DNA of 64,000 nucleotides, taken from positions 124,001 through 188,000 of the forward strand of contig JAOWBW010000303.1 of the NCBI GenBank assembly GCA_026119855.1, given 5' to 3'. The notes beneath the pieces are model-generated. The model saw only the letters and a list, made by a program, of their open reading frames with translations. It was not told the origin of the DNA and searched no databases. This stretch comes from Campanula takesimana. Lineage: Eukaryota > Streptophyta > Magnoliopsida > Asterales > Campanulaceae. Positions 1-9,501 of this stretch are shown piece by piece. The position numbers and the translations under genes were made by a program. The stretch's first letter is position 1. Every line of letters starts with the position of its first letter.

Positions 1-257
1 ATAATGGTGGATTTGAGGGCGAGGTTAGGAATAATGGTGGTGAAATCGGGAGTGGAACCGTCGGGAAGGAGGGGGAGGAAAGGGAGAGACAAGCAAGCTT
101 GAACGGAGTTACGCTCGAAGGTGTGGCCGGAAGAGACGATGACAGGGTCGGCCATTAGAGAACCGGAAATGGGGCAAACAAATTCATGAGGGGGTTGTTG
201 TTGTGTCTTGAGATTACAGTGGAGAGAAATCTTCCATCTATGCTTTCCACTGCCCAT
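1..257 (-). CDS. U-box E3 ubiquitin ligase, N-terminal part (PUB38/39 type), cut by window edge
   Basis: Read on the minus strand from the ATG at 257, the frame stays open to base 1 (85 codons) and continues outside the window. It begins MGSGKHRWKISLHC, followed by a U-box core near residues 24-85 with HEFVCPISGSLMADPVIVSS and then GHTFERNSVQACL. The CPISGSLM-DPV-SSG-TFER pattern is the U-box signature. The MGxxKHRWKISFH-like N-terminus is what I know from the plant PUB38/39/40 subfamily, whose members carry ARM repeats after the U-box. The expected role is transfer of ubiquitin from an E2 to unknown substrates. Only the first exon part is seen, so the ARM repeats cannot be confirmed. Confidence 0.85.
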   Translation of the reverse strand, partial: MGSGKHRWKISLHCNLKTQQQPPHEFVCPISGSLMADPVIVSSGHTFERNSVQACLSLPFLPLLPDGSTPDFTTIIPNLALKSTI

Positions 258-585
258 GATAACAACAATGGCGATTAATTGATTGATGAATAATTTGTGG
301 GTTAGAGAATGAAAGGTATTGATTGAAGAAGGAATAGAGGGTGGGGGTTGAAGGTGGAGTGAGCTGAGGAGAAAGAAAGGAACATATTGATAATGTTGAG
401 GTGAAGATGGACAGAAATGGGTGAGATGGTAACCATGGAAATGGTGTCAAAGAGGGAAAGTAGACCAATAGCGCGATCAAGGAAGGTGGGCTCCAGTTTC
501 ACCACCAAGCCGGATTTGAGGGATCTGTGCATGGTAAAACATACTAATCCATAATTATAATAGTTCATTTATTAAATTTTTTATC

Positions 586-785
586 TACTCCTTCCGTCAC
601 ATTTTAAGAATCAAAATCCTAAAATGGAAAGTAGGTTTTACATGTCATACTCACAACAATTATCTACTAACTCTTCTCTAACTCACTTTCTCTCTCCTAC
701 CCAACTATCAACACTCACAACATATCACATTTTCTTTAATTCTTGAACTCACCCATTTTTTGACTCTTAAAATAGGATGGAGGTA
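586..785. mobile_element. Stowaway-like MITE
   Basis: Left end TA-CTCCTTCCGTCACATTTTAAG, right end CTTAAAATAGGATGGAGG-TA. The terminal inverted repeats and flanking TA dinucleotides fit Tc1/mariner-derived Stowaway elements. There is no coding capacity. A relative lies at 57374-57640. Confidence 0.75.
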
Positions 786-896
786 TTATCCATTTATATA
801 ATAAATTTTTATATATGTATATGTAAATTCACATATTTATGAAAACATTGCTTTTAAACAAAAAATCTTTTGCTATTACAAACGAATTTTGAGAAA

Positions 897-1158
897 TACT
901 CCCTCTGTCCAAGTTTAAGGTTTTTACTTTCCTTTTTGGTATGTCTCAGTTTAAGGTTCTTAGTTGATTTATTCCTTAAATGGCAAATGATAAATAGTGT
1001 TTTGGACATCCATATCATCATAAAGTTCATATATAACAAAAAACTCATCACTTACCCATCTACTTTCCACCCACTTGTTTTATAAGTGGACAATTATATC
1101 CTCCACACACTACTTTCTTGACTCAAATTTTCATTAGTTTCTTAATAAGCAGGGAGTA
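897..1158. mobile_element. Stowaway-like MITE, TTTAAGGTTCTTA family
   Basis: Left end TA-CTCCCTCTGTCCAAGTTTAAGG, with an internal near-repeat of the TTTAAGGTTCTTAG motif. The right end AGGGAG-TA is degenerate. It shares its sub-terminal sequence with 18029-18303 and 60433-60672. Confidence 0.65.
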
Positions 1159-1224
1159 GTTTTAAGTTAAGTGAATTTTTGAACAACAAACAAATTACTT
1201 AAATGGCAAATGATGAATAGTTGC

Positions 1225-1505
1225 ACTCTCCGTCTCAGAGTATATGCCCACCCTTCCATTTACACTAAGATTAAGGAATGGTGTAAGTGATGGAAGTGTT
1301 GTGAGTATGAAAAAGTGAGGTAGGAGATAGAAGGTGAGGTAGAGAATAGTAAGTTAATTAGTGTTGCGAGTATAAATGTAAAGTAAGAGAGAAAATGAGT
1401 GGGAGGAATAGCAAAGATTTTTTTATCATTTTAAAAAGTAAACATAAACTCTGAGACGGACTAAAAAAAAAAGGTGCACATATACTCTGAAACGAAACGA
1501 GTAGT
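1225..1505. mobile_element. Stowaway-like MITE with a duplicated right end
   Basis: The left end reads ACTCTCCGTCTCAGAGTATA. Two right-end-like sequences follow one another: AAACTCTGAGACGGACT near 1447-1463 and a second degenerate TACTCTGAAACG near 1482-1498. This suggests an element fused to a fragment of a second copy. Confidence 0.55.
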
Positions 1506-1559
1506 TAAAATTTGTTTTAATAGTAATAAGAAAAAAACAATCGGAAACAGAAAGAGTAC

Positions 1560-1829
1560 TACTCCCTCCGGTCCAAAATAACTGTCACTTTTGAGTCAAA
1601 ATTTTGGTCCAAAATAACTGTCACTTTTGAGCTAAATGTCCTTCTTACCCTTACCTTGAAACTTGTTTTGCTTTATTAATTGTCTTTGTTATGAGATATT
1701 AGTGTAGTAATTATGCATATTTAATAGGGGTAAAGTTGACACTTTTATCACTAAATCATGATATTAATTGCTTTCCTTAAGAATTGTGCAAAAGCAAAAA
1801 AAGACAGTTATTTTGGACCGGATGGAGTA
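1560..1829. mobile_element. Stowaway-like MITE with a tandemly repeated left end
   Basis: Left end TA-CTCCCTCCGGTCCAAAATAAC, right end GTTATTTTGGACCGGATGGAG-TA. The segment GGTCCAAAATAACTGTCAC recurs about 40 bp later, so the left sub-terminal block is duplicated. The family resembles 5900-6142 and 25491-25758. Confidence 0.75.
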
Positions 1830-2168
1830 ATAAATTAATGGGTAAAGTGATGATAGAATAAAGAGCAATTAGTTATTGAAAGGAGGGAAAATGAAAAAAG
1901 GTTTGGGGTTTTGAGTATTTTGACCACTTTGCATTGAAGTTGGCAGGAAGTCAGCAGCAAGAAGAGCACTCATGTGTGTTGATTATTGCTAATTTGGCTA
2001 TTTGCTTTGCTTACTTCCTAAGATTTCTTAACCATTGATCACATGTTTTTGAATTTTATATTATACTCCTACGTAGCTACGCTGGATATGCAGTCTTCTT
2101 CAACAGATCGAGTTAACTTTCCTTCTCTATTTTTTTTTTCTTTTCTTTTTGTTGTTGTACTTGTATAG

Positions 2169-2782
2169 ATTTCAACTCTAGAAAACCTTCAAAAATCAAA
2201 GTCTTACTTAAAACCATCAAAGCTGAACCCTTTATCCCAAATCCCCCAAACTCTAAACACCATCCTAAACCTTGTTGACGGAACATCTCGGAGTCTTGAT
2301 TCTTGGAATGAAAAGACTCTAAAGGAATATCTCAACAAATACAAACTCAGCTCTAAACAAGTTTTAATCACTGACGGATCTTGGAAAAAGAATGCCAGAT
2401 GGGCAGGCCTAGGATGGGAATTATGAGAATAAAGGGCATAATCGCCACCGGAAGTAGCTCATGCAAAGCAACCTCCACCATTCAAACTGAATGTCTTGCT
2501 ATCTGGAAAGGCGTAGAATGGGCGGTTCTTAACAACTACGTCAACATTCTTATCCTTACATACTCATCACAGGCTCGGGACTACATTCAAGATCAAAGGA
2601 ACCGCGATTTCTCCATAGAACCGATTATCTCTGATATCATATTGTTTAAATCTTTATGTAATAGCTTTAGTATAAACAAAGTAGATAGAAATGTAGTTAA
2701 ATTCGCGCACAATAATGCGACTTATGCTCAAAAATTGTATCACCACTTTATAGGCACTGAGCCTATTTTCTTAATAGCATAA
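2169..2782 (+). pseudogene. RNase H-like domain of a LINE-type reverse transcriptase (RVT_3), frameshifted relic
   Basis: A first frame (2169-2424) ends in TDGSW-KKNARWAGLGWEL and hits a stop. A second frame, one base shifted, continues with ATGSSSCKATSTIQTECLAI, then NVVKFAHNNAT, to a stop at 2780-2782. DGSW...AGLGW, the glutamate of TECLA and the RNVVKFAHN motif mark the RNase H domain found at the C-terminus of plant non-LTR polyproteins and in related single-domain proteins. The position expected to carry the third catalytic aspartate reads ILTYSSQ rather than a TDS-type motif. Frameshift plus a lost catalytic residue indicate a dead copy. No reverse-transcriptase core is visible upstream. 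Confidence 0.7.
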
Positions 2783-3092
2783 TTTATTTGTGTTTAGATA
2801 AAAAAAAAATAAAAAAAATCTTACTCCCGATTATATTTTCACCTTTCCTTTTTAGTTTGTTCCAGAGTACTGTATGTATTTACTTTTTAAAATAGCAAAG
2901 AATTTTTACTATTCTTCCCGCTCATTTTTTCTCTTACTTATTTTTATACTCACAACACCAATCAACTTACTATTCACTCCCACTCATTCTCTCTCCTACT
3001 TTACTTTTATACTCACAACAATTACTTCACTTCCACCGTTTCTAATCTTCATAGCATGAAAGGGCGAGTATATACTCTTAACATAAAGTGAG

Positions 3093-3664
3093 TACTCCCT
3101 CTCCCTCTGTTCCTAAACGAGTGTCCATTTTTAGAAAATCTTTGTCTCAAAATGAGTGTTCATTTTGATCATAACTTTGTCCCTAAATGTTTTTTTCCAA
3201 ATTTTTTTCCACCGGTCTCTTTATACTTGCGAAAACTAAATATTTGTAAAGAGGATTACAAGATTATACTCCTTCTGTCCCACCACAAGCGAGACTTTTT
3301 TCCCTTTTAAGTCGTCCCACTAAAAGTGAGACTGCCCAAAATGGAAATGTTTCAACCCCACTCATTCCCTCTATTAATTTTCCACCATTAAATTTATTCA
3401 ACCAACACTACTATTTATCACACTCATTCTTTCTCTTCATTTTTCACCACTCAATTTATCCAACTAACACTACTATTTACTCCACTAATTCTCTCTCTTC
3501 ATTTTCTACCACACATTTATTAGTTTGTCTTAATTAGTGTGCAAACCTCTCTAGTCCTACTTGTGCTGACACAGAGGGAGAATATGAATTTTGCCACCAA
3601 ATTGTACAAAACATTACATCCCTTAAAATAAATTTTGGACACTCATTTAGAGACAGAGATAGTA
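3093..3664. mobile_element. MITE of the GAGTGTCCA family, interrupted by another MITE
   Basis: Left end TA-CTCCCTCTCCCTCTGTTCCT then AAACGAGTGTCC, right end GGACACTCATTTAGAGACAGA. Its body matches the copy at 6414-6663 except for an extra 3267-3584 block, itself a complete MITE. Comparing the two copies shows the insertion site was TA. Confidence 0.8.
3267..3584. mobile_element. Stowaway-like MITE nested in the 3093-3664 element
   Basis: Left end TA-CTCCTTCTGTCCCACCACAA, right end TTGTGCTGACACAGAGGGAG followed within two bases by TA. It sits between sequences that are contiguous in the uninterrupted relative at 6414-6663. Confidence 0.75.
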
Positions 3665-3990
3665 CTCCATCCGTCTCATACTTATCGCTACTTATTCTTG
3701 TCTCAATTTCCTTATATTTCGTGGGAAATGTATCCTTTCCTCTCATTTGAAATTATAAAATTTACTACTCCCTCCGTCTCATATTTATCGCTACTTATTT
3801 CCATTTTAGGTATCCCATACTTATTGCTAGTTTTTCAAAATGTTCACTTTTCTCTCGCTTATCCATTCAGAACAACTATACACTAACTTATTTTCTCCCC
3901 TACCCACTCACAATACATACTTTTCAAACATATTTTCTTAATCCTCTTGCACTCTCATTTGGTAGCAATAAGTATGAGATGGAATGAGTA
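3663..3990. mobile_element. MITE cluster, CTTATCGCTAC family
   Basis: Two left ends, CATCCGTCTCATACTTATCG at 3668 and TCCGTCTCATATTTATCG at about 3773, precede one right end, AGCAATAAGTATGAGATGGA near 3964-3983. A truncated copy lies directly before a complete copy. Confidence 0.65.
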
Positions 3991-4218
3991 TTTAACACTC
4001 TTATTAAAAATTATAAAATGTATAAATAGATATTTTAATAATTTTGTATTAGCGGAATCCATTTTTCTTAATCACCAACCAACCCACATATTATTTTATA
4101 CCTCATTTTCTATCATCTACCCAAATATCTATACTCCTAGCTTATATTTATCTCTTTTTTTCTTAATTCATGCACATTGAAGAATGAGCTAGACCGGGCC
4201 ATTTCTCAAGAACAATAG

Positions 4219-4970
4219 CTAAGACCATCTTTATTGGCAATCTTCAACCAAGATTGTAGGAAGAAGACAAAACATTTTGCAAAAAAAAAAAAAAAAAAAA
4301 AAAAGAGAGATTGACGATCCGTTCGGTGAACCGAACGGGATCTCAATCTTGATTGAGCAAAAGATGCCAAGTTGGTGGGACACTTGGCATTTGTTTGTTG
4401 GTTGTTTTTTTTTTTTTTTTTTTTTTTAAAGCAATCCATTACAATAATACTCCTTCCGTCCCAGAAAGATAGTCCACTTTTTTTCGTTGTTACTACGAGG
4501 GAACTTTGAGCAGTTATAAATGCTACTTTTTTTCCGTCCCAAAAATTTCATTAGAATAATTAAAAGTAGCCTTGATTATTACTCAAAGTTCATTCGTAAA
4601 ACCCATGTATTTGTAACGAGTGAAATGAAATTTTATTTGTTTATTTGGAATTTTATTTTCGTCATGTATTTGTAACGAGTGAAATGGAATTTTAAGTATA
4701 ATTTAAATTTTATATGTTTATTTATTTTCGTCATGTATAGCTATTATAAGATAAAAGAATAATAAAAATTGAATTTGAAAATACATTTTATAAAAGAAAT
4801 AAAGAAAAATGAGAGTTAATTTGGGTTGGGTTGGATTGACTTAGATTGTGAATAAAAGATGAAAATAGAAAAAGTTGATTGAGGTTGTAGATTGTGTAGG
4901 TGGAGGAGGAAAAAATAGTATTTTATTTGTAGATTGGGTTGAGTGAGATTGCTGATAAAGATGGTCTAAA
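4219..4970. mobile_element. TIR element with AGACCATCTTTAT ends and an internal hairpin
   Basis: Left end AAGACCATCTTTATTGGCAA, right end TTGCTGATAAAGATGGTCTA, imperfect inverted repeats of about 30 bp. Inside, near 4318-4342, GTTCGGTGAACCGAAC forms a perfect short hairpin. Poly-A and poly-T tracts (4280-4302, 4406-4428) flank it in inverse orientation. There is no transposase, so it is non-autonomous. A Stowaway-like fragment (4447-4600) lies inside. Confidence 0.6.
4447..4600. mobile_element. Stowaway-like MITE fragment
   Basis: Left end TACTCCTTCCGTCCCAGAAA then GATAGTCC, followed by GTTACTACGAGGGAACTTTG. It is the same family as 28057-28311 and 9763-10640. The right end is missing or scrambled. 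Confidence 0.55.
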
Positions 4971-5899
4971 GGCCCTAAAACTATAAATTTGATCTGGAAC
5001 ATTTTTTTAATTCCGATACATGACGGTTTTTTGCAATTTAAAATGAGATGAGAAGAGTACCCCTTTTAAGCTTCTATTTTTTCTTTTCGACACGTTCCGG
5101 TTTTTTTTCAGTTTGCTTCAAACTATAAATGACAGTTTATCAAGTGTTTTGGACAACTTTATCCTTATAAAATTCTTAGAATACAAAAAAAACAAAACAA
5201 AAAAAGACTACATAATTTACCTACTTTTCACTTACATAAATTGTGAATAATATTTTGAAAATAATGTCCCTAACCCATTACAATTGTTGACCCATTTTGC
5301 ATTAATTACTTAATAAACGTGTAAAGTCAAACTGAAAATTTTAAACTAAGATAAAGATCACCAACAATAATTAACATGTAAAATATTCATAGATACTACA
5401 TTCGTCCTAAAATAAATGTGTAAATTTATTCGTAAAACAAACAAACGGTTTTTCCCAGATATCTAGTTTCTCCACCAAAATCTAACAAATAAGTATATCA
5501 TCAACTGGCACAATGAAATCCACAGTAAGAGTGAAGGAAATAGAATAATGAGGCTATGATCAACGTGCAAATTAGTAAAATTAAAAGACATAATTAACAT
5601 TACTACAAAACTAGTCGTAGATATAAATAAATAAAAAGAAGGAATTAAACACAAGAAATCAAAATGGCTTTTGAAAAAAGGGGGTTGATTTAGACAACTA
5701 ATGTTTGGATATTGACCACTGGCACCCACTCACCATGTAATTGGTCGTTTCTGCCTGTAATTCTCTATCGCTTTTCCCATAGGTGGGGCCCAACCCACCA
5801 TGGCATTCACACTGTACAAATTTTTTATAACTGGAAAAGGCCTCCATGCAATGGTTAACATCAAACAAAAATGTTACCAACTCTCTCCTAAAAAAAATG

Positions 5900-6142
5900 A
5901 TATTCTCTCCGTCTCAAAATACTTGTAGTTTTAGCACTTTACACACATACTGTATTGTATTAAGAAAAGCAATCAATAAATATCAAATAGACTAAATTAT
6001 CCTTTGAATAATTCAACTACCAAGGCAATTAAATGATCTTACAATGACAACTACTTATCATAAATAAAGACAGTTTAAGTAAAATGTGCCAAAGTTGTAT
6101 GGAAAATTGTGAAACTGCATGTATTTTGAGACGGATGGAGTA
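5900..6142. mobile_element. Stowaway-like MITE
   Basis: Left end TTCTCTCCGTCTCAAAATAC, right end GTATTTTGAGACGGATGGAG-TA. The inverted repeats continue inward for about 20 bp. No coding capacity. Confidence 0.75.
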
Positions 6143-6413
6143 ATTCCTTTTCCTTCGTGTCTTCAAAATTTACTTCTATTTTTTTTTAACTATTTTTAAA
6201 AGTAATGTGTTAAAATGATTGAATTATTAAATTTAATTTTGTAATGAATATATTTAGTAATACATGGTTGCTACATAAAAATTAGTGAAAGTAATAACTG
6301 GATCTTACTAGTGGTGATGAAAATAACAATAGATTAATAATATGCTTGAATAGTCAAACGGAACTATCATTATTATGAGAGGAAGGAGTAATTATAATTC
6401 TTATATCAATTAT

Positions 6414-6663
6414 TACTCCCTGTCTCTAAATGAGTGTCCAATTTCAGGAAATTTTTGTCCCAAAATGAGTGTCCATTTTGATCATAACTTTGTCCCTAAA
6501 TGTTTTTTTTCGAAAAAAATTTCACCGGTCTTTTTATACTTGCAAAAACTAAATGTTTGTAAAGAGAATTACATGATTATATATGAATTTTGCCACCAAA
6601 TTATACAAGAAGTTATGTCCCTTAAAATAAAATTTGGACACTCATTTAGGGACGGAGAGAGTA
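6414..6663. mobile_element. MITE of the GAGTGTCCA family, uninterrupted copy
   Basis: Left end TA-CTCCCTGTCTCTAAATGAGTG, right end CACTCATTTAGGGACGGAGA. The body shares TTTTGATCATAACTTTGTCC and GAATTTTGCCACCAAATT with 3093-3664. It is a useful reference copy for resolving nesting elsewhere. Confidence 0.8.
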
Positions 6664-7360
6664 TTACTAGGTTTTGAAAAATTATTAAGATGCATGGGAT
6701 GTCTAAAAGTGGCCCGTCCTTGCCCATAAATAATGTAATGTAATGTAATGCTATGGGTTTAAAGAGGGGAATAAAAATAATTGAAGTTTGCATTTATGCT
6801 TTGATAAACAAATTCACTTTATAAAAAGAAAAAGAAAAGAGAATCCCTTGCCTTTACAAATTGGCATCCTCCATCTTTTTGTTTTTGCTACCCGCAGGGT
6901 GTACACGTTGTTATGGAGAGAACTAAGTTTTATTCAGCCATTTGCTTTCATTTCTTCCTACTTTCACCAAGTATTTCCGGGACGCTGCCAGTGTGGGGGT
7001 GAAGGACCTAAATTATTCTCTGTTTTGGGGTCAACCACTATATTCATGCAACCCACCAACATCATAACTTATCCCCATGCTCGCTCCACGTAGAAAAGGT
7101 TCATAATTCGCCACATAGCTAAGTCGTGTGTAACTCACCCCAAGTTGTTCTAAATTAGCCACATAGCTAAGTCGTGTGTTCGTTACCGCCCACTGAAATC
7201 AAATGCGTTGAGCGAGCTGGTCCACTCAAAAATTATAGATATTGGTGCTCAATAGTAACGAGTGACCATCTATTATTGCAATTAAAGTCATATCTTAGTT
7301 ATGTAGATCTGTGATCAATTTGGGGTATCACATGTATGTCCGAGATAACTCACTGCAATT

Positions 7361-7523
7361 TACTCCGTTCGTATAAAAATTGATCTTTTCATTTGTCATT
7401 TCTTACTATTCAACAAAAAAATAAAAAAAAGATAAAATCTATTTCTATACTTTGGGTTTAAAGTGTAGAAAAAGACAGAGCTAGTGAATGAAGCAACTCA
7501 TTTTTTATTTTGAGATGGGAGTA
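7361..7523. mobile_element. Short Stowaway-like MITE
   Basis: Left end TA-CTCCGTTCGTATAAAAATTG, right end ATTTTGAGATGGGAG-TA. The ends are weakly matched and the element is degenerate. Confidence 0.45.
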
Positions 7524-7784
7524 TTTTCTTCTTCGATGTGAGCTAAATCAAATGCAAGCCCAAATTCAAATTTGTACCTATCATGGTAGTACTTGGGCAG
7601 TGTATGACAATTGATAAACAACCCACTGACAGAGACTCGACCGGACACTCATCTACGAGATCCAGCTAGTTTTTGTTATTGGGCTTTCATATGTAATGAG
7701 TTAACATTTAAAATACTCACTTCGTCACATTTTAAACTTTAAAAATTTCCATTATTTTTTGTGTTCATTTTAAGCTTCAAAACC

Positions 7785-7818
<34 letters not shown>

Positions 7819-8124
7819 TTAATTTGTGGGCCCCATTTAAATTGGGGCGGTATATAATGGCCCAAAACTGACAACCATCTCATCTGCTTCTCAAGATCAT
7901 TCCAGAACTTTGAATGGAAGGCCGCCTTTCTATAACCGTGTGGCTTGTGGGACCCTTCAAAATTAGCGTTTCCCCTTTTTTCTTATCTTTCTATTTTATA
8001 CATGTATTTATGTACTCATTGTTTAATTTATTTCCCTTTCCTCCGTGGAGAAGGAACAAGCAAGAGGCCAAATTGCACCAAGTTTTAGCTTCTTCTCCAA
8101 GACAAAAAGGAAAAAAGGAAACCC

Positions 8125-8132
8125 TATATATA
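8125..8132 (+). promoter_or_regulatory. Probable TATA box of the AN1 zinc-finger gene
   Basis: CCCTATATATACG lies about 133 bp upstream of the ATG at 8265, a usual spacing for a plant TATA box plus a short leader. The transcription start itself cannot be seen. Confidence 0.5.
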
Positions 8133-8264
8133 CGTCAAACAACCTACAGGCCCTTCCTCCAGATATCATATCAAAACTTTTCAGTCTACCAAAATTCTTA
8201 GCCCTCTGCAATTATATTTCAGAAAGATAAATCAATTCCCGGTATCAGATCAATTATCATAACC

Positions 8265-8941
8265 ATGGGAGGAGGAACAGAGGCTTTTCCAGATTTGGGT
8301 ATGCATTGCCAGCTCCCCGATTGCCATCAGCTCGATTTCCTCCCCTTCAAATGCGATGGTTGTCGTAAGGTCATTCTTCAATCCAAACCCTCCCCAGTCC
8401 CCCAACCCTTTTTTTCATCAAGTTTCTGAAAAAAATATACTGTAATAATCTAAAATTGATTTTTGTTTATGTCTCACAGGTCTTCTGCGTGGAACACAGA
8501 TCCTTTAAATCTCATGAATGTCCGAAATCCGACCACAACAGCAGAAAGGTGGTGGTCTGCGAAACATGTTCCATCTCAATTGAAATAACTAACCGTCAAG
8601 GAGAAGACGAGAAGGCGATCCTAAAGAGGCACGAGGAATCTGGAGATTGCGATCCAAAGAAAAAGAAGAAGCCTACCTGTGCTGTTAAGAGGTGCAAGGA
8701 GATTCTGACGTTTTCAAATACCAGCACCTGCAAATCATGTCAGGTCAAGGTCTGTCTCAAGCACCGATTCCCAGCTGATCATGCCTGCACAAGCAAATTG
8801 TCATCGCCTTCATCTGCCCGAGTGGGCAGGGAGGCCAACAAGTTTTTGGCCGCCTTGGCATCTAGGAATGGTCAAGATTGTACAAAGAAGGGTCGTGTTT
8901 CTTCATCTTCCTCTACCAATCCTTCTGTTAAAGCTTATTGA
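8265..8941 (+). CDS. SAP12: AN1-type zinc finger stress-associated protein, two AN1 domains (SAP12 type)
   Basis: Two exons, 8265-8369 and 8480-8941, joined in phase 0 across a 110-bp GT-AG intron, give 188 residues. AN1 domain 1 spans about residues 15-49 (C15, C20, C30, C33, C38, H41, H47, C49) and contains KCDGCRKVFCVEHRSFKSH. Domain 2 spans about 102-138 (CAVKRC...CKSCQVKVCLKHRF). A lysine-rich linker (KKKKK, 95-99) separates them and the serine-rich tail ends SVKAY. The plant SAP11/12/13 group carries paired AN1 domains, and the roughly 186-residue size without extra C2H2 fingers matches SAP12/PMZ. Such proteins respond to abiotic stress and are thought to act in redox sensing or ubiquitin-linked roles. 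The start is the first ATG and lies in good context (ACCATGG). The symbol is assigned by architecture, not by alignment. Confidence 0.88.
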
Positions 8942-9501
8942 GATTGTAATTCATGCTAGCTCTCCTTTTGTAAGCTTATTATTGAGATTGTAATGCATTG
9001 TCCTTTTACTCATTTTAATAGTCAAGCCTAGCTGTTTAACTTCATATTTATCACACACAAAAAAAAAGAAGCAGAAAACCACGGCTCCAAGTTATTCAAC
9101 TCCTTAAAAGGTCCTTAAATTCCCCAAGTTAATGGAAGTTTTGGCTATCTTGCATATAAAGGAAACCAAACGACTCCTTTTATAGATTGTGCGCTAATCC
9201 TTCCCTCGTATGTTTATGGTTACATAAAAGCACCTAACGGTTGTTAAAAAAAAAAAAAAAAGCACCTAACAGAACTATCTACCCACTTCCAACCCTCCAA
9301 CTTAGGCAAACTGCGGTATATCATTATCTAGTAGAAGCCAATTGACAAGATGATCGACGAAGACAGACAAATGCATGAGCAAGTCGAAAAATAAAACATG
9401 GAAGGCATGAAATATGAAGCAAGAGTGTGTTACTGATTAAGATACAAAATATACATACGGTCAACTATGCGTCAAAAAAGCGAAGATGCTACGCTAGAGC
9501 A

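Larger units (their letters stand above)
258..8264. other. Repeat-rich intergenic region between the U-box and AN1 genes
   Basis: Eight kilobases without a convincing intact gene. The stretch holds at least ten MITEs, some nested, one larger TIR element (4219-4970) and a broken RNase H-like frame (2169-2782), all listed separately. Between them the sequence is AT-rich. I see nothing interpretable at 4975-5890 or 6670-7090. A (TTA)n microsatellite lies near 7790-7815. The last 400 bases should contain the promoter and 5' leader of the AN1 gene. Confidence 0.7.
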
